In this document: one piece after another, positions 1 through 10,487 of the stretch
How the letters are laid out: every line of letters starts with the position of its first letter
Position numbering within the stretch: the first letter of the stretch is position 1
Assembly (NCBI RefSeq): GCF_000565285.1
Contig: NZ_APVL01000008.1
Coordinates: forward strand, 62,001 to 126,000
DNA length: 64,000 bases
DNA from: Cytobacillus firmus DS1
GTDB lineage: Bacteria; Bacillota; Bacilli; Bacillales; Cytobacillaceae
Reading direction: 5' to 3'
Made by a program: the position numbers and the translations under genes
Notes under the pieces: generated by a model
The model's database searches: none
What the model was told of the DNA's origin: nothing
Seen by the model: only the letters and a program-made list of their open reading frames with translations

Positions 1-1518
1 GAACTGTTAACAAATCCAGAGAAGATCAGCATCGCTGTTGGAGAAATTTATAAAAAATATCCTTTCAGTGTGGATGCCGGTCAAAATCACCGTCAATTAA
101 TAGAAGAACTTGTGAAATTTACAGAAAGTGAAAAAATCACAGGGTATATTGCAGCAGACCCGCTTGCTATAAGTGCTGCAGACAAAATGAACGATCGCTC
201 AATCGATGAACTTTACGAAAATTTGAATGAAACGGTAAGTGTGGCAGCAGAACATATGCCAAACCTTAAAACCATCATGGTGAATACTGCTGTTTATCAT
301 AATGGCGGTGCGAATGCCGTCCAGGAACTTGCTTTTGCACTGGCAGCAGGAGTAAATCACCTGCAATATTTTCTTGGAAATGGCAAAAAAATCGAAGAAA
401 TACTATCAAAAATGATATTTAAATTTGCTGTTGGCTCAAACTTTTTTATGGAGATTGCCAAGCTTCGTGCGGCAAGGGTTTTATGGGGAAAGGTGGCAGA
501 AGTATATGGAGCTGAGAGAGACAGTAAAAAAATGGTCATTTCAGCAGAAACGTCATCATTTACTAAGTCAGCTTACGATTCTTATGTGAATGTGCTGAGA
601 GCGGGGAATGAAGCGTTTGCAGCTGTTTTGGGAGGAGTCCAATACCTGCATGTCAGTCCGTATAATGAACCGGAAGGAGCTCACTCTCCTTTTTCAGACC
701 GAATCGCCCGAAATACCCAGCTCATTCTTATGGAAGAGGCGCATCTGCTAAAGGTCTCTGACCCGGCGGGCGGCTCCTGGTATGTGGAGCATCTGACAAA
801 TGAATTGATTGATAAAGCCTGGGAACTTTTCCTTGAGACAGAAGAGCTGGGAGGAATGGCTGAAGCTCTCCAGACTGGGTGGGTTCAGAATCAGCTTTCT
901 CAAGTGCTTGAAAAAAGGCAAAAAGATGTTCATACGAGAAAACACAGTATCATCGGGACAAATATTTATGCTAACCATGATGAAAAGCCGCTTCAAATAG
1001 AAGCGGAAACCATTGAAAACAGCAAGAGTGTTATCAAGCCAATCCCGCAAGTTCGGCTTTCAGAGTCCTTCGAAGGTTTGAGGAGTTTATCTGAAAGATT
1101 AAAGGAAAAGGGGATTCGTCTTCAAGCAGGGCTAATCTGTCTGGGAGAATTAAAGAATCATAAAGCCCGTGCTGATTTTATTGCAGGCTTCCTGGCACCC
1201 GGAGGGGTTGAAGCAGTCAGAAGCGGTTCTTTAGAGAACCCGGAAGATGCTAAAGCATTTATCCAAGAAACAAATTGCAGGCATTATTTTATTTGCGGAT
1301 CAAACGGCCAGTATGAAAGCCAGGCAGCTCCTTTAATTAGACACTTGAAAGAAGCTTTCCCGTCAGCTGCAGTCTATTTAGCCGGCCTTCCTGAAGAGAC
1401 GAAAAGGGCTGAATTTAAAGATGCTGGAATCAGTGGATACATTCATGTAAAAAGCGATTGCTATGAAACTCTCGCAACTATGCTGAACGAGATGGAGGTG
1501 GCAAACAGTGGCCAATAA
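1..1518 (+). CDS. mutA: Methylmalonyl-CoA mutase small subunit, 5' truncated
   Basis: The reading frame is open from base 1, so the true start lies upstream of the window; about 505 residues are visible. It resembles the small (beta) subunit of the heterodimeric B12-dependent mutase that interconverts methylmalonyl-CoA and succinyl-CoA. This subunit has the mutase-barrel and Rossmann-like layout but lacks the DxHxxG cobalamin motif, which the next gene carries. Its last 11 bases overlap mutB, and a GGAGGTG ribosome site for mutB lies inside its 3' end, pointing to translational coupling and a 1:1 complex. Assignment rests on sequence resemblance and the mutB-meaB neighbours. Confidence 0.93.
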   Translation, partial: ELLTNPEKISIAVGEIYKKYPFSVDAGQNHRQLIEELVKFTESEKITGYIAADPLAISAADKMNDRSIDELYENLNETVSVAAEHMPNLKTIMVNTAVYHNGGANAVQELAFALAAGVNHLQYFLGNGKKIEEILSKMIFKFAVGSNFFMEIAKLRAARVLWGKVAEVYGAERDSKKMVISAETSSFTKSAYDSYVNVLRAGNEAFAAVLGGVQYLHVSPYNEPEGAHSPFSDRIARNTQLILMEEAHLLKVSDPAGGSWYVEHLTNELIDKAWELFLETEELGGMAEALQTGWVQNQLSQVLEKRQKDVHTRKHSIIGTNIYANHDEKPLQIEAETIENSKSVIKPIPQVRLSESFEGLRSLSERLKEKGIRLQAGLICLGELKNHKARADFIAGFLAPGGVEAVRSGSLENPEDAKAFIQETNCRHYFICGSNGQYESQAAPLIRHLKEAFPSAAVYLAGLPEETKRAEFKDAGISGYIHVKSDCYETLATMLNEMEVANSGQ

Positions 1519-3700
1519 ACCAGATTTTAAAAGCCTGGATATTCATAAAGTAAAACAATCAGCAAAGGATGACTGGAAAAGAAAAGCGGAGGAAGAAATC
1601 AATTCATCCATCGATAATCTTCTCTTTGAAACAAATGAGAGGATAAAAATAAAGCCTTTATACGTAAATGAAGACCTAAAAGAAATGGAGCATCTAAACG
1701 ATAAGCCTGGGCTTCCACCATATACAAGGGGGCCTTATTCAACCATGTATGTGAACAGGCCTTGGACTGTACGTCAATATGCAGGATTTTCTACTGCAGA
1801 GGAAAGCAATGCTTTTTACCGCCGCAATCTTGCCATGGGGCAAAAGGGTTTATCAGTCGCATTTGATCTTGCCACCCATAGAGGCTATGATTCTGATCAT
1901 CCAAGAGTCGAAGGGGATGTAGGGAAAGCTGGCGTGGCCATTGATTCCATCCTGGACATGAAGACGCTGTTTGATGGGATCCCTTTAGATCAAATGTCTG
2001 TATCCATGACGATGAATGGAGCAGTTTTGCCTGTTATGGCTTTTTATATCGTCACAGCTGAAGAGCAGGGAGTAAGCCAGGAGAAGCTTTCGGGAACAAT
2101 CCAGAATGATATTTTAAAAGAATATATGGTTCGCAACACTTATATATATCCGCCGGAAATGTCCATGAAGATCATTGCCGATATATTTGAATATACATCA
2201 AAATACATGCCGAAGTTTAATAGCATCAGCATCTCAGGCTATCATATGCAAGAAGCGGGTGCACCTGCTGATATTGAGCTTGCCTATACACTCGCAGATG
2301 GACTCGAATATGTAAGAACCGGACTTAAAGCCGGAATCGATATTGATTCCTTTGCACCAAGGCTCTCGTTTTTCTGGGCCATCGGCATGAATTACTTTAT
2401 GGAAGTGGCAAAAATGAGGGCAGCCCGCTACATTTGGGCAAAAATGATGAAGACCTTCGAACCCGGCAATCCGAAATCAATGGCGCTTAGAACGCATTCT
2501 CAAACCTCAGGATGGAGCTTAACCGAGCAGGACCCATTCAATAATGTAACAAGGACTCTTATTGAAGCGCATGCGGCAGCGATGGGGCACACTCAATCCC
2601 TTCATACGAACGCATTGGATGAAGCCATTGCATTGCCGACGGATTTTTCAGCCCGCATTGCGAGAAATACGCAACTGTACCTTCAGGAGGAGACAGGGAT
2701 CACGAATGTAATTGATCCATGGGGCGGTTCTTATTATGTAGAAGCTTTAACAGATCAGTTAATTAAACGCGCCTGGGAGCATATTGAAGAAATCGAGAAT
2801 CTTGGCGGAATGGCCAGGGCAATTGAGACAGGATTGCCGAAAATGAGAATCGAAGAAGCGGCCGCCAGAAGACAGGCACAAATTGATTCCGGAAAAGAAA
2901 CCATTATTGGTGTGAATAAATACCGGCTGGAAAAAGAAGAGCCGATTGACATTCTGGACATCGACAACACAGCTGTACGATTAAAGCAAATTGAAAAGCT
3001 GGAGCGGCTAAAGGCATCCCGCGATAATGAGAAAGTTGCTGATGCCCTGGAGGCTATTACAAAAGCTGCTGATTCAGGGGAAGGCAACCTTCTTGAGCTT
3101 GCGGTAAATGCAGCACGGGTTAGAGCCACTCTTGGCGAAATTTCTGAAGCAATTGAAAAAGTGGCCAGCCGCCATAAAGCGATTATTCGTTCAATCAGCG
3201 GCGTGTACAGTTCTGCTTTTTCCAATGAAGAAGAAATTGCAGAAGTAAAACAAATGACAGATGAATTCCTTGAAAATGAAGGAAGAAGACCGCGGATTCT
3301 GATTGCCAAGATGGGGCAGGATGGCCATGACAGGGGAGCAAAAGTCATTTCAACAGCCTTTGCCGATCTTGGTTTTGATGTTGATATCGGCCCACTGTTC
3401 CAGACTCCGGAAGAAACAGCTCTTCAGGCGGTCGAAAATGACGTTCATGTCATTGGCATCAGTTCACTTGCTGCTGGCCATAAGACCCTTCTGCCGCAGC
3501 TTGCTGCTGAACTGAAGAAACTGGATAGGGAAGATATTATTGTTGTCATCGGCGGGGTTATTCCGGCACAGGATTATCAATATTTATATGAGCATGGTGC
3601 CTCTGCCATTTTTGGCCCGGGGACCGTCATTCCAGCGGCTGCCCAAAAGGTCATCAGAGAGATATACAGCCGTCTCGGGTACGAGGAAGTGACCCGGTAA
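1508..3700 (+). CDS. mutB: Methylmalonyl-CoA mutase large subunit
   Basis: This is a 730-residue catalytic subunit of adenosylcobalamin-dependent methylmalonyl-CoA mutase. The N-terminal part is the substrate-binding barrel (rough residues 50-560). The C-terminal B12 domain carries the base-off motif D605-x-H607-x-x-G610, whose histidine ligates cobalt in this family. The GTG start at 1508 overlaps mutA by 11 bases and follows a GGAGG site at about 1495. meaB begins directly after its stop codon, so mutA-mutB-meaB is one operon. Cytoplasmic; it completes propionyl-CoA breakdown started by mce and mmdA near 10-12 kb. Confidence 0.97.
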   Translation: MANKPDFKSLDIHKVKQSAKDDWKRKAEEEINSSIDNLLFETNERIKIKPLYVNEDLKEMEHLNDKPGLPPYTRGPYSTMYVNRPWTVRQYAGFSTAEESNAFYRRNLAMGQKGLSVAFDLATHRGYDSDHPRVEGDVGKAGVAIDSILDMKTLFDGIPLDQMSVSMTMNGAVLPVMAFYIVTAEEQGVSQEKLSGTIQNDILKEYMVRNTYIYPPEMSMKIIADIFEYTSKYMPKFNSISISGYHMQEAGAPADIELAYTLADGLEYVRTGLKAGIDIDSFAPRLSFFWAIGMNYFMEVAKMRAARYIWAKMMKTFEPGNPKSMALRTHSQTSGWSLTEQDPFNNVTRTLIEAHAAAMGHTQSLHTNALDEAIALPTDFSARIARNTQLYLQEETGITNVIDPWGGSYYVEALTDQLIKRAWEHIEEIENLGGMARAIETGLPKMRIEEAAARRQAQIDSGKETIIGVNKYRLEKEEPIDILDIDNTAVRLKQIEKLERLKASRDNEKVADALEAITKAADSGEGNLLELAVNAARVRATLGEISEAIEKVASRHKAIIRSISGVYSSAFSNEEEIAEVKQMTDEFLENEGRRPRILIAKMGQDGHDRGAKVISTAFADLGFDVDIGPLFQTPEETALQAVENDVHVIGISSLAAGHKTLLPQLAAELKKLDREDIIVVIGGVIPAQDYQYLYEHGASAIFGPGTVIPAAAQKVIREIYSRLGYEEVTR

Positions 3701-4819
3701 ATGACTAAGGATAAAAAACCGGAATGGTTTGATGAAGAAAAGGCAGAAAATTTTACAAGCACCGTGCGCAGTGGTGTGGATTCGGGTGAGTCGAAGCAGA
3801 AATTCAAGAACATAGGCAGGTTTCAAAAAAAATCTCCCTCTCTGCCGGATCTTGACGTTCTTGAAGAAGGAATCATGAGTGGCAGCAGACCTGTTCTTGC
3901 ACGAGCAATTACTTTGATTGAAAGTAACGCCGAGCATCATTTTCGCCATGCACAGGAAATCCTGCACAGGCTCCTGCCTCATTCAGGGCGATCGCTCAGG
4001 ATTGGGATAACCGGAGTGCCGGGGGCAGGAAAAAGCACGTTCATTGAATCTTTTGGGACCTATCTATGTGATGCGGGTTTAAAAGTAGCTGTTCTTGCCG
4101 TTGATCCGAGCTCAAGCTTGAGCGGCGGCAGCATCCTTGGCGATAAAACAAGAATGGAGCAGCTATCAAGAAACCCGCGTGCTTTCATAAGGCCTTCTCC
4201 TTCAGCCGGGAAACTGGGAGGTGTCCACAGAAAAACAAGAGAGACCATGCTGCTGTGTGAAGCAGCAGGCTTTGATGTTATTCTCGTTGAAACCGTCGGT
4301 GTGGGACAAAGTGAAGTCATTGTCAGGGAAATGGTGGATTTCTTTATGCTTTTAACACTGACTGGGGCAGGGGATGAACTGCAGGGAATGAAAAAAGGCA
4401 TTATGGAACTGGCTGATGCGGTAATTGTTAATAAAGCCGATGGAAGCAATAAAAAATTGGCCGAAAAAACAAGAGCAGAGTATAACCGTATTCTTCACTT
4501 TCTTCAGCCAGCTACTAAAGGATGGCAAACGAAAGCTTATACCTGCTCATCTGTCTTTAATGAAGGCATCTCTGAGATCTGGAATGTGATTAAAACGTTT
4601 GAAAATACGGCAAAGACATCAGGAGTTTTTGAAGAAAGAAGAAGGCTCCAGACAAAACAATGGATACATTCCATGATCCTGGATCAGCTTCAATTCAGCT
4701 TTTTTTATCATCCTGACATAAAACCGCTTCTTCCAAAATTCGAGAACGAGGTCATCGCAGGCAACAGGACGGTTACATCTGCAGTTGAAGAATTGTTTAA
4801 TGTCTATACAAAAAGATAG
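3701..4819 (+). CDS. meaB: Methylmalonyl-CoA mutase-associated GTPase MeaB
   Basis: This 372-residue P-loop GTPase of the MeaB/ArgK family guards cofactor loading and protects methylmalonyl-CoA mutase from inactivation. The Walker A motif GVPGAGKST is at residues 105-113, followed by an AVDPSS segment and an NKAD guanine-recognition motif. The ATG starts on the base after the mutB stop codon. The roughly 50 charged residues before the first core helix make it a little longer than common MeaB proteins. The placement next to both mutase subunits makes the family assignment safe. Confidence 0.95.
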   Translation: MTKDKKPEWFDEEKAENFTSTVRSGVDSGESKQKFKNIGRFQKKSPSLPDLDVLEEGIMSGSRPVLARAITLIESNAEHHFRHAQEILHRLLPHSGRSLRIGITGVPGAGKSTFIESFGTYLCDAGLKVAVLAVDPSSSLSGGSILGDKTRMEQLSRNPRAFIRPSPSAGKLGGVHRKTRETMLLCEAAGFDVILVETVGVGQSEVIVREMVDFFMLLTLTGAGDELQGMKKGIMELADAVIVNKADGSNKKLAEKTRAEYNRILHFLQPATKGWQTKAYTCSSVFNEGISEIWNVIKTFENTAKTSGVFEERRRLQTKQWIHSMILDQLQFSFFYHPDIKPLLPKFENEVIAGNRTVTSAVEELFNVYTKR

Positions 4820-4861
4820 AGCTTTCTGTTTCGGGCAGGCTTTTCCTGAAGACAAAAAAAT

Positions 4862-4884
4862 GGCCAGTGCCTTGCGGGCACTGG
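4862..4884. terminator. Hairpin after meaB, A-run on the 5' side
   Basis: GCCAGTGCC and GGGCACTGGC pair around a TTGC loop 43 bases after meaB. A run of seven A's precedes it and no T run follows on the + strand. It therefore looks like an intrinsic terminator only when read on the - strand, where no gene is visible. It may still end the mut operon as a plain hairpin. Confidence 0.4.
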
Positions 4885-4980
4885 CGAATCTAGGGAGTTT
4901 AGGGGTATGGATCTAGCTGTAGTTTTATCTTTCCCTGATAACCCAAAAGCTAAACTTTTTTGTTCAAAAAATTGACTTGA

Positions 4981-5010
4981 TTGTAAAATTTACTCTTGTA
5001 TTGGTATTAT
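4981..5010 (+). promoter_or_regulatory. Possible sigma-A promoter of brxB
   Basis: TTGTAA at 4981-4986 and TATTAT at 5005-5010 are separated by 18 bases, 30 bases before the brxB ribosome site. A second -35-like TTGACT lies at 4972-4977 with poorer spacing. Confidence 0.35.
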
Positions 5011-5050
5011 GTATATAGTCAAGAGAATTTTTAACTGAGGAGTGATGACT

Positions 5051-5488
5051 TTGAATATGGATTTCAATTTATTTATGAATGATGTTGTCAGGCAGGCTCG
5101 GCAGGAAATCGTGCATGCCGGCTATACAGAATTAACGACACCGGAAGAAGTGGATGATGCCCTTAATAAAAAGGGAACCACACTTGTAATGGTGAACTCT
5201 GTCTGCGGGTGTGCAGGCGGAATTGCCCGTCCTGCCGCCATGCATTCCCTGCATTATGACAAGCGCCCTGACCATTTGGTTACGGTATTTGCCGGACAGG
5301 ATAAAGAAGCAACCGAAAAAGCCAGATCTTATTTTACAGGCTATCCGCCATCATCACCATCTTTTGCACTTCTCAAAGATGGAGAGCTATGCACGATGAT
5401 CGAGCGCCACGAAATCGAAGGCCATGAGCCAATGGCAGTTGTCCAAAAACTGCAGGATGCCTTTGAGAAATATTGCGAAGAGCTATAA
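5051..5488 (+). CDS. brxB: Bacilliredoxin BrxB (YqiW/YphP family)
   Basis: This protein is a small thioredoxin-fold thiol oxidoreductase that removes bacillithiol from mixed disulfides in the cytoplasm. The active-site C-G-C (C52, C54) sits in NSVCGCAGG, followed by the family's PPSSPSFA segment. The TTG at 5051 gives MNMDFN, matching the N-terminus I recall for B. subtilis YqiW and its 145-residue length. It follows a GGAG site with good spacing; a GTG at 5042 in the same frame overlaps that site and is less likely. Monocistronic, with a terminator directly after it. Confidence 0.92.
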   Translation: MNMDFNLFMNDVVRQARQEIVHAGYTELTTPEEVDDALNKKGTTLVMVNSVCGCAGGIARPAAMHSLHYDKRPDHLVTVFAGQDKEATEKARSYFTGYPPSSPSFALLKDGELCTMIERHEIEGHEPMAVVQKLQDAFEKYCEEL

Positions 5489-5494
5489 ACAGAG

Positions 5495-5523
5495 AAAAGT
5501 CCCGAATTACGGGACTTTTTTTT
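5495..5523 (+). terminator. Intrinsic terminator of brxB
   Basis: AAAAGTCCCG and CGGGACTTTT pair around AATTA and run into eight T's. Confidence 0.9.
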
Positions 5524-5574
5524 GGATCCAGTTATCTGAAAAATTAAACTTCTAGTAAATAATTAAAAATCTTA

Positions 5575-5602
5575 TTGCATAAATATAAAAATCTGTTAAA
5601 AT
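5575..5602 (+). promoter_or_regulatory. Probable sigma-A promoter of the artPQR operon
   Basis: TTGCAT (5575-5580) and TAAAAT (5597-5602) are 16 bases apart, and a TGn extension precedes the -10. It lies 67 bases before the lipoprotein gene. Confidence 0.45.
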
Positions 5603-5668
5603 TCATTTTAGTGAATATTTATTAATAGTTATACAGAGATTATTCATATTTTATAGGGGGAAACAAAA

Positions 5669-6460
5669 ATGAAAAAAGTGATCATGATTGCATTAAGCGT
5701 GCTCTTAGTCAGCTTATTAGCTGCATGCGGCACAAGTGAAGAAGCCAGCACTGGAAGCGGCTCAGGGGAAAACTCAGATAAAAAAGTATTAACTATGGGT
5801 ACATCAGCGGATTACCCGCCATTTGAATATGTAGATTCTGCAAAAGGGGAAGAAATCATCGGTTTTGATGTTGATTTGGCCAAAGCGATCGCTGGAAAAT
5901 TGGGTTATGAAATTCAAGTGAAGGATATGGATTTTAACGGACTGATTCCTGCACTGGAAACAAGCCAGGTTGATTTTGTTCTAGCAGGAATGACTCCTAC
6001 AGAAGAGCGTAAAGAAAACGTTGATTTCAGCGATGTATATTATACAGCGAGCCACATGATTGTTTCTAAAAAAGGCAGCGGAATTGAATCATTGGAAGAT
6101 TTAGACGGAAAAACAATAGGTGTGCAGCTTGCCTCCATTCAGGCAGATAAGGCAGAAGAAATTGCTGAAACAGTTGATATGACTGTGGAAAACCGCAACC
6201 GCATCCCTGAGTTAATTCAGGAAATCATGGCAGGCCGATTTGATGCTGCCATGATTGAAGACACAGTTGCAAAAGGATATTTTGAAAAAAATAAAGACCT
6301 GGCGGGTTTTACAATTGAAGAAGATGAAACAGAGGCAGGTTCTGCCATTGCTTTTCCTAAAGGCAGTGAATTAACTGAAGAATTTAATGCAGAGCTTTTG
6401 AAGATGAAAGAAAACGGTGAATTGGAAGAATTGATCGTAAAATGGTTTGATAACAAATAA
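5669..6460 (+). CDS. artP: Amino-acid ABC transporter substrate-binding lipoprotein
   Basis: This 263-residue protein is the extracytoplasmic receptor of a polar amino-acid importer. A type II signal peptide ends in the lipobox LAAC with C20 as the lipidated residue. The mature part is a family 3 solute-binding fold, with the usual DYPPFE opening and GFDVDLAK segment. AGGGGG precedes the ATG. Position after brxB matches B. subtilis yqiX (artP), reported as an arginine transporter component. The substrate here (arginine, glutamine or cystine) cannot be fixed from sequence alone. Confidence 0.9.
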   Translation: MKKVIMIALSVLLVSLLAACGTSEEASTGSGSGENSDKKVLTMGTSADYPPFEYVDSAKGEEIIGFDVDLAKAIAGKLGYEIQVKDMDFNGLIPALETSQVDFVLAGMTPTEERKENVDFSDVYYTASHMIVSKKGSGIESLEDLDGKTIGVQLASIQADKAEEIAETVDMTVENRNRIPELIQEIMAGRFDAAMIEDTVAKGYFEKNKDLAGFTIEEDETEAGSAIAFPKGSELTEEFNAELLKMKENGELEELIVKWFDNK

Positions 6461-6551
6461 TTCGCTGGGAATTGGCGTCCAAGGCATATCTTCCTTTGGA
6501 CGCTTTATTCTTCTCAGAAAATAAATTACTTACAGAAAGGATGGAAAGATA

Positions 6552-7211
6552 GTGAATCTGGATTTTCAGCAGTTCATTCCCTCCCTTCCATATATACTTA
6601 AAGGCATTGGCGTCACGCTGCAAATTGTGTCTATGGCAGGCATACTGGGTTTTGTATTAGGTATTATTCTATCATTCTTTAAAATTAGCAAATTTAAATT
6701 TCTTGGCTGGATTGCAGATGCCTACACATCCGTTTTTAGGGGAACACCTCTTGTTCTTCAGCTGATGCTCATCTATTATGGGTCACCCCAGCTGATCGGG
6801 TATAAAATTGATCCTTCCACAGCTGCGGTCCTGTCTTTTGGGCTTAATTCAGCGGCCTATATTTCGGAGATTATCAGGGCGGGAATCCTGGCAGTGGATA
6901 AAGGGCAAAGTGAAGCGGCAATGGCACTTGGCGTTCCATACAGGCCAGCCATGATGGATATCATCCTTCCGCAGGCAATGAAAAACATTTTGCCTGCATT
7001 AATGAACGAGTTTATTACTCTTACAAAAGAGTCTGCAATCGTAACGGTCATTGGGGTAACAGACGTGATGCGCCGGGCTTACATCGTGGGAGGCGAAAAG
7101 TTTTCCTACTTCGAACCGATACTGATTGCCGGGCTGATTTATTACATTATGGTAATGGTCCTGACTGTGCTTGGAAAAGGAATTGAAAGGAGAATGAGAC
7201 GCAGTGATTAA
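6552..7211 (+). CDS. artQ: Amino-acid ABC transporter permease
   Basis: This 219-residue inner-membrane permease belongs to the HisM/GlnP type with about five transmembrane helices. The EAA loop with the conserved glycine is visible as [22 protein letters not shown]. The GTG start at 6552 follows GAAAGGATG. The 3' end overlaps the ATPase gene by 8 bases, so the two are co-translated. Equivalent in position to B. subtilis yqiY. Confidence 0.93.
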   Translation: MNLDFQQFIPSLPYILKGIGVTLQIVSMAGILGFVLGIILSFFKISKFKFLGWIADAYTSVFRGTPLVLQLMLIYYGSPQLIGYKIDPSTAAVLSFGLNSAAYISEIIRAGILAVDKGQSEAAMALGVPYRPAMMDIILPQAMKNILPALMNEFITLTKESAIVTVIGVTDVMRRAYIVGGEKFSYFEPILIAGLIYYIMVMVLTVLGKGIERRMRRSD

Positions 7212-7926
7212 AGTGGAAAATTTGCATAAGCATTTCGGTAAACTTGAAGTTCTAAAAGGAATTTCAACCAATATTCAAGAAGGCGAAGTAGTGGCTGTAA
7301 TAGGTCCGTCCGGTTCCGGGAAGTCAACGTTCCTCCGCTGCATCAATCTTCTGGAAATGCCAACAGACGGCAGGATCATGATTAATGGGCAGGACATTAC
7401 GGATAAAAGCACAAACATAATGAAAGTGCGCCAAAATGTAGGGATGGTGTTTCAGCATTTTCATTTATTCCCCCATAAAACTGCCCTGCAAAACCTGACC
7501 TACGCACCGATGAAGGTTAAGGGATTTTCAAAATCGGAAGCAGAGAAAACAGGGCTCGAGCTGTTGGAGAAAGTAGGGTTATCTGCTAAAGCACACGAGT
7601 ATCCTAATAGGTTATCCGGTGGACAGAAACAAAGGGTTGCGATTGCTCGAGCTCTTGCCATGCAGCCTGAAGTTATGCTGTTTGATGAGCCAACATCTGC
7701 TCTTGACCCGGAAATGGTGAAGGAAGTGCTGGACGTTATGAAGGATTTAGCACATACAGGTATGACAATGGCGATTGTTACCCATGAAATGGGCTTTGCC
7801 CGTGAAGTGGCAGACAGGGTGCTGTTCCTGGATGGCGGTGTGCTTGTAGAGGATTCTTCGCCTGAAGAATTTTTTTCTAATCCTAAGAGTGAACGTGCAA
7901 GGGATTTCTTGCAAAAAATGCTATAA
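7204..7926 (+). CDS. artR: Amino-acid ABC transporter ATP-binding protein
   Basis: This 240-residue ATPase energises the importer. Walker A GPSGSGKS is at residues 34-41, the Q-loop glutamine at 84, the signature LSGGQ at 137-141 and Walker B VMLFDEP at 157-163. All catalytic elements are intact. The GTG start at 7204 lies inside the end of the permease gene. Equivalent to B. subtilis yqiZ; last gene of a three-gene operon. Confidence 0.94.
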   Translation: MIKVENLHKHFGKLEVLKGISTNIQEGEVVAVIGPSGSGKSTFLRCINLLEMPTDGRIMINGQDITDKSTNIMKVRQNVGMVFQHFHLFPHKTALQNLTYAPMKVKGFSKSEAEKTGLELLEKVGLSAKAHEYPNRLSGGQKQRVAIARALAMQPEVMLFDEPTSALDPEMVKEVLDVMKDLAHTGMTMAIVTHEMGFAREVADRVLFLDGGVLVEDSSPEEFFSNPKSERARDFLQKML

Positions 7927-7942
7927 TCGATATATGCTATGG

Positions 7943-7976
7943 GAGAAGATGGTCAACATGATCATCTTCTCTTTCG
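7943..7976 (+). terminator. Terminator of the artPQR operon
   Basis: GAGAAGATG and CATCTTCTC pair around 11 bases and are followed by a short, interrupted T tract. Confidence 0.6.
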
Positions 7977-8039
7977 CATTTAAATACCTGACAGCCTTTT
8001 TAATATTTGATGGGCAGTTGAATATAGGAGTTTGAATAA

Positions 8040-9032
8040 ATGAAGTACAGAATTGGCTACCGGACAATCAAGACTGCAGTGGGGACTTCCATCAGCATCA
8101 TGATTGCACAGATGCTGCAGCTTGATAATTTTGTTTCTGCAGGCATCCTGACTATATTATGTATAAAAGTCACAAAGAAAAAATCACTCCGGGCTTCATG
8201 GGACCGATTTTTTGCCTGCCTGCTGGCAATGGCGTTTTCATCCTTGTTTTTTGAGGGCATTGCTTACCATCCGCTTGTAATCGGACTGCTGCTGCTGTTT
8301 TTTATTCCGACAGCAGTCATGGCAAAGGCCAGCGATGGAATTGTAACAAGCTCAGTTATTATTTTGCATATTTATTCTGCAGGGGAGGTTTCAAAGGACC
8401 TCTTACTGAATGAATTGGGCATCATTATTGTCGGGATCGGTGTTGCATTAATCGCGAACCTCTACATGCCGAGCCTGGAATCGAAGCTTAAGGAATATAG
8501 GCTGGAAATAGAAGAAAACTTTAAGATTATCTTTGACGAAATCGTGAGGTATTTGCGTACCCATGAAAGCAGCTGGGACGGCAGAGAAATTACTGAAACA
8601 ATGGAATTGATTGATGAAGCAAAAGCATTGGCTTTCAGAGATGTTGAAAACCACTTTCGAAGAGATGAAAATTTATATTATCATTATTTCAAAATGAGGG
8701 AAAAACAATTTGAAATTATTGAAAGGGTTCTTCCGAGCGTAACTTCCATTGCACTTCCTGTTGAACAGGGGGAGATGATCGCTGATTTTATTGAAGAATT
8801 ATCAGAGCATATTCATCCAGGAAATACGGCCCTGCTGTTTCTGGAGAAATTGTACCGTATGAAGGTTTCTTTTGAAAATATGGAGCTCCCAAAAACAAGG
8901 GAGGAATTTGAGGCGCGTGCTGCCCTGCTTCACTTTGTCAAAGAAATGGAACAGTATTTAATTATAAAGAGCTCTTTTAAAGGGCTAAAGGATAAGGAAA
9001 TGAATCAAAACGGGACTGCAGAAGCAAACTAA
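8040..9032 (+). CDS. yqjA: YqjA-like membrane protein, aromatic acid exporter family
   Basis: This 330-residue protein starts with about four transmembrane segments (residues 10-140) and ends in a soluble, charged, helical domain. That is the arrangement of the aromatic acid exporter / DUF939 family to which B. subtilis YqjA belongs. Length and position match YqjA (about 320 residues). No transport substrate can be derived from the sequence. A short gap of 27 bases separates it from the next gene, so the two may share a transcript. Confidence 0.85.
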   Translation: MKYRIGYRTIKTAVGTSISIMIAQMLQLDNFVSAGILTILCIKVTKKKSLRASWDRFFACLLAMAFSSLFFEGIAYHPLVIGLLLLFFIPTAVMAKASDGIVTSSVIILHIYSAGEVSKDLLLNELGIIIVGIGVALIANLYMPSLESKLKEYRLEIEENFKIIFDEIVRYLRTHESSWDGREITETMELIDEAKALAFRDVENHFRRDENLYYHYFKMREKQFEIIERVLPSVTSIALPVEQGEMIADFIEELSEHIHPGNTALLFLEKLYRMKVSFENMELPKTREEFEARAALLHFVKEMEQYLIIKSSFKGLKDKEMNQNGTAEAN

Positions 9033-9059
9033 GGAAAAGGAATTGGAGCGTGAATTGTC

Positions 9060-9581
9060 ATGCTGAAGTTTGCTGCAGCGGCCATACTGTTTTTCTCACT
9101 TTCCCCAATCTGGCCATTGGGACCTAATCCGCTGCCTGGGGATCCATTTCTGATAGTCAATAAACGGATAAATGAAGTTGCGTTTATACAGGATCATAGA
9201 GTGCAGAATGTCATCACAGCTTCAACCGGGAAAACGGATGACCTTACACCTGAAGGGCTGTTCACAGTGACTGTAAAGGCAGCTGATCCATACTACAGAA
9301 AAAAAGACATAAAAGGCGGTGACCCCCGGAATCCGCTCGGCACAAGGTGGATTGGGTTTGACGCAGAAAATACTGATGGCAGAATCTATGGCATTCACGG
9401 GACGAATGATCCTCTTTCCATCGGCAGATATGTCTCCAATGGATGTATCAGATTGCAGAATGAGGCAGTCGAGTCGTTATATGAATCCGTGCCGATTGGA
9501 ACAAAAATTTTAGTTGTCACCTCAGCTAAAAGCTTTGACGAACTTGGAAGAGATTACGGCGTCATAAAAAAAGAAAACTGA
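9060..9581 (+). CDS. yqjB: L,D-transpeptidase (YkuD fold), secreted
   Basis: This 173-residue protein has an N-terminal hydrophobic export signal (residues 1-20) and a YkuD catalytic domain. The signature H113 ... S-N-G-C129-I-R-L is complete, with C129 the expected nucleophile. Such enzymes make 3-3 cross-links in peptidoglycan or attach proteins to it, outside the membrane. There is no LysM domain, unlike YkuD itself. The ATG at 9060 lies 11 bases after GGAG. The symbol is given by synteny with B. subtilis yqjB and is less certain than the family. Confidence 0.85.
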   Translation: MLKFAAAAILFFSLSPIWPLGPNPLPGDPFLIVNKRINEVAFIQDHRVQNVITASTGKTDDLTPEGLFTVTVKAADPYYRKKDIKGGDPRNPLGTRWIGFDAENTDGRIYGIHGTNDPLSIGRYVSNGCIRLQNEAVESLYESVPIGTKILVVTSAKSFDELGRDYGVIKKEN

Positions 9582-9593
9582 AAGAACTTACAG

Positions 9594-9619
9594 CTGCATC
9601 TGAATGGATGCAGTTTTTT
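9594..9619 (+). terminator. Terminator after the L,D-transpeptidase gene
   Basis: CTGCATC and GATGCAG form a stem followed by six T's. Confidence 0.8.
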
Positions 9620-9754
9620 AATGAGCTGGATGAACGCCAGCTTCGGACTCTGACTCTCGGGTTTTTGCTTTTTGTGTTCGAAGTTCATACGCTCGTGAGG
9701 TTAAGTTAATAGCATCAACAAAAAAGTGCACAGATTCTGTTCTGCCAGAAAAAA

Positions 9755-9784
9755 AGCTGCCCGGAATTGCCATCCTGAGCAGCT
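9755..9784 (-). terminator. Terminator of prli42
   Basis: On the - strand AGCTGC and GCAGCT pair around a long loop and lead into TTTTTTT (plus-strand A run at 9748-9755). Confidence 0.6.
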
Positions 9785-9806
9785 GAAAAATGAATAGAGT
9801 TTCTTG

Positions 9807-9902
9807 TTATAAAAACATCGACATACCCATAATGAGGGTAGATGCGAGCATTGCAAATATCATTAGATAGACAATGACTTTCGCCAGTTTCTTATTTGAC
9901 AT
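9807..9902 (-). CDS. prli42: Stressosome-associated membrane miniprotein Prli42
   Basis: This 31-residue protein begins MSNKKLAKV and continues as a single transmembrane helix ending in GMSMFL. It matches the length, charged N-terminus and membrane segment of Prli42, the conserved Firmicutes miniprotein that tethers the stressosome to the membrane in Listeria. A GAGGAGG ribosome site lies 6 bases before the ATG. A longer reading frame runs upstream to 10022 but has no ribosome site and no similarity, so the short form is chosen. It stands alone between yqjB and mce on the opposite strand. Confidence 0.85.
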   Translation of the reverse strand: MSNKKLAKVIVYLMIFAMLASTLIMGMSMFL

Positions 9903-10073
9903 TCTATGCCTCCTCGTCCCAATTCTTACTCTTATTTTACTAAGAATCATCAAATTGAACAACCGCTCAATTTTTAAAAGGATTTTCGACATTTTTAACG
10001 AATATTTAAATAAAAGACACAAAATATGCTTGCAGGAAGTTCATAATTTCGGCATCCATGAGGAGGGAAACAG

Positions 10074-10484
10074 ATGATTAAGAAGGTGGACCACATTGGA
10101 ATTGCTGTCAGGTCTATCGATGAAGCGCTTCCATTTTATACCGAAATGCTTAAGCTTGAATTTCTGGGATTAGAAAAAGTAGATAGCCAGGGAGTAAAGG
10201 TTGCGTTTATTAAAGCGGGGGAAACGAAACTTGAGCTGCTTGAGCCGACAAGTGAAGAAAGCCCAATTGCCAAGTTTATAGAAAAGCGGGGCGAAGGGCT
10301 GCATCATGTAGCACTGGGAGTTGACAGCATACAAGAACGCATAAACGACATGAAGGAACAGGGTATCAGAATGCTGCAGGATGAACCTAAGGTTGGTGCA
10401 GGCGGTGCCCATGTAGCCTTTATGCACCCGAAATCGACAGGCGGTATTTTGTATGAATTCTGTGAAAAGAAAGGATTGAAATAA
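10074..10484 (+). CDS. mce: Methylmalonyl-CoA epimerase
   Basis: This 136-residue VOC-fold enzyme interconverts the (R) and (S) forms of methylmalonyl-CoA. The metal ligand motif VDHIGIAV opens the first half and GLHHVALGV the second; a glutamate near the C-terminus (YEFCEKK) completes the usual site. It has the usual length for the family. GAGGAGGG precedes the ATG. mmdA starts 3 bases after its stop, so they form one operon. Equivalent of B. subtilis yqjC. Confidence 0.94.
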   Translation: MIKKVDHIGIAVRSIDEALPFYTEMLKLEFLGLEKVDSQGVKVAFIKAGETKLELLEPTSEESPIAKFIEKRGEGLHHVALGVDSIQERINDMKEQGIRMLQDEPKVGAGGAHVAFMHPKSTGGILYEFCEKKGLK

Positions 10485-10487
10485 AGT

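Noticed and set aside
2755-3348. 197-residue - strand ORF inside mutB
   Set aside because: It is a serine-rich shadow of a clearly coding gene with no start signal.
9903-10022. 40-residue upstream extension of Prli42
   Set aside because: No ribosome site at the upstream ATG, while GAGGAGG lies right before the 31-residue form.
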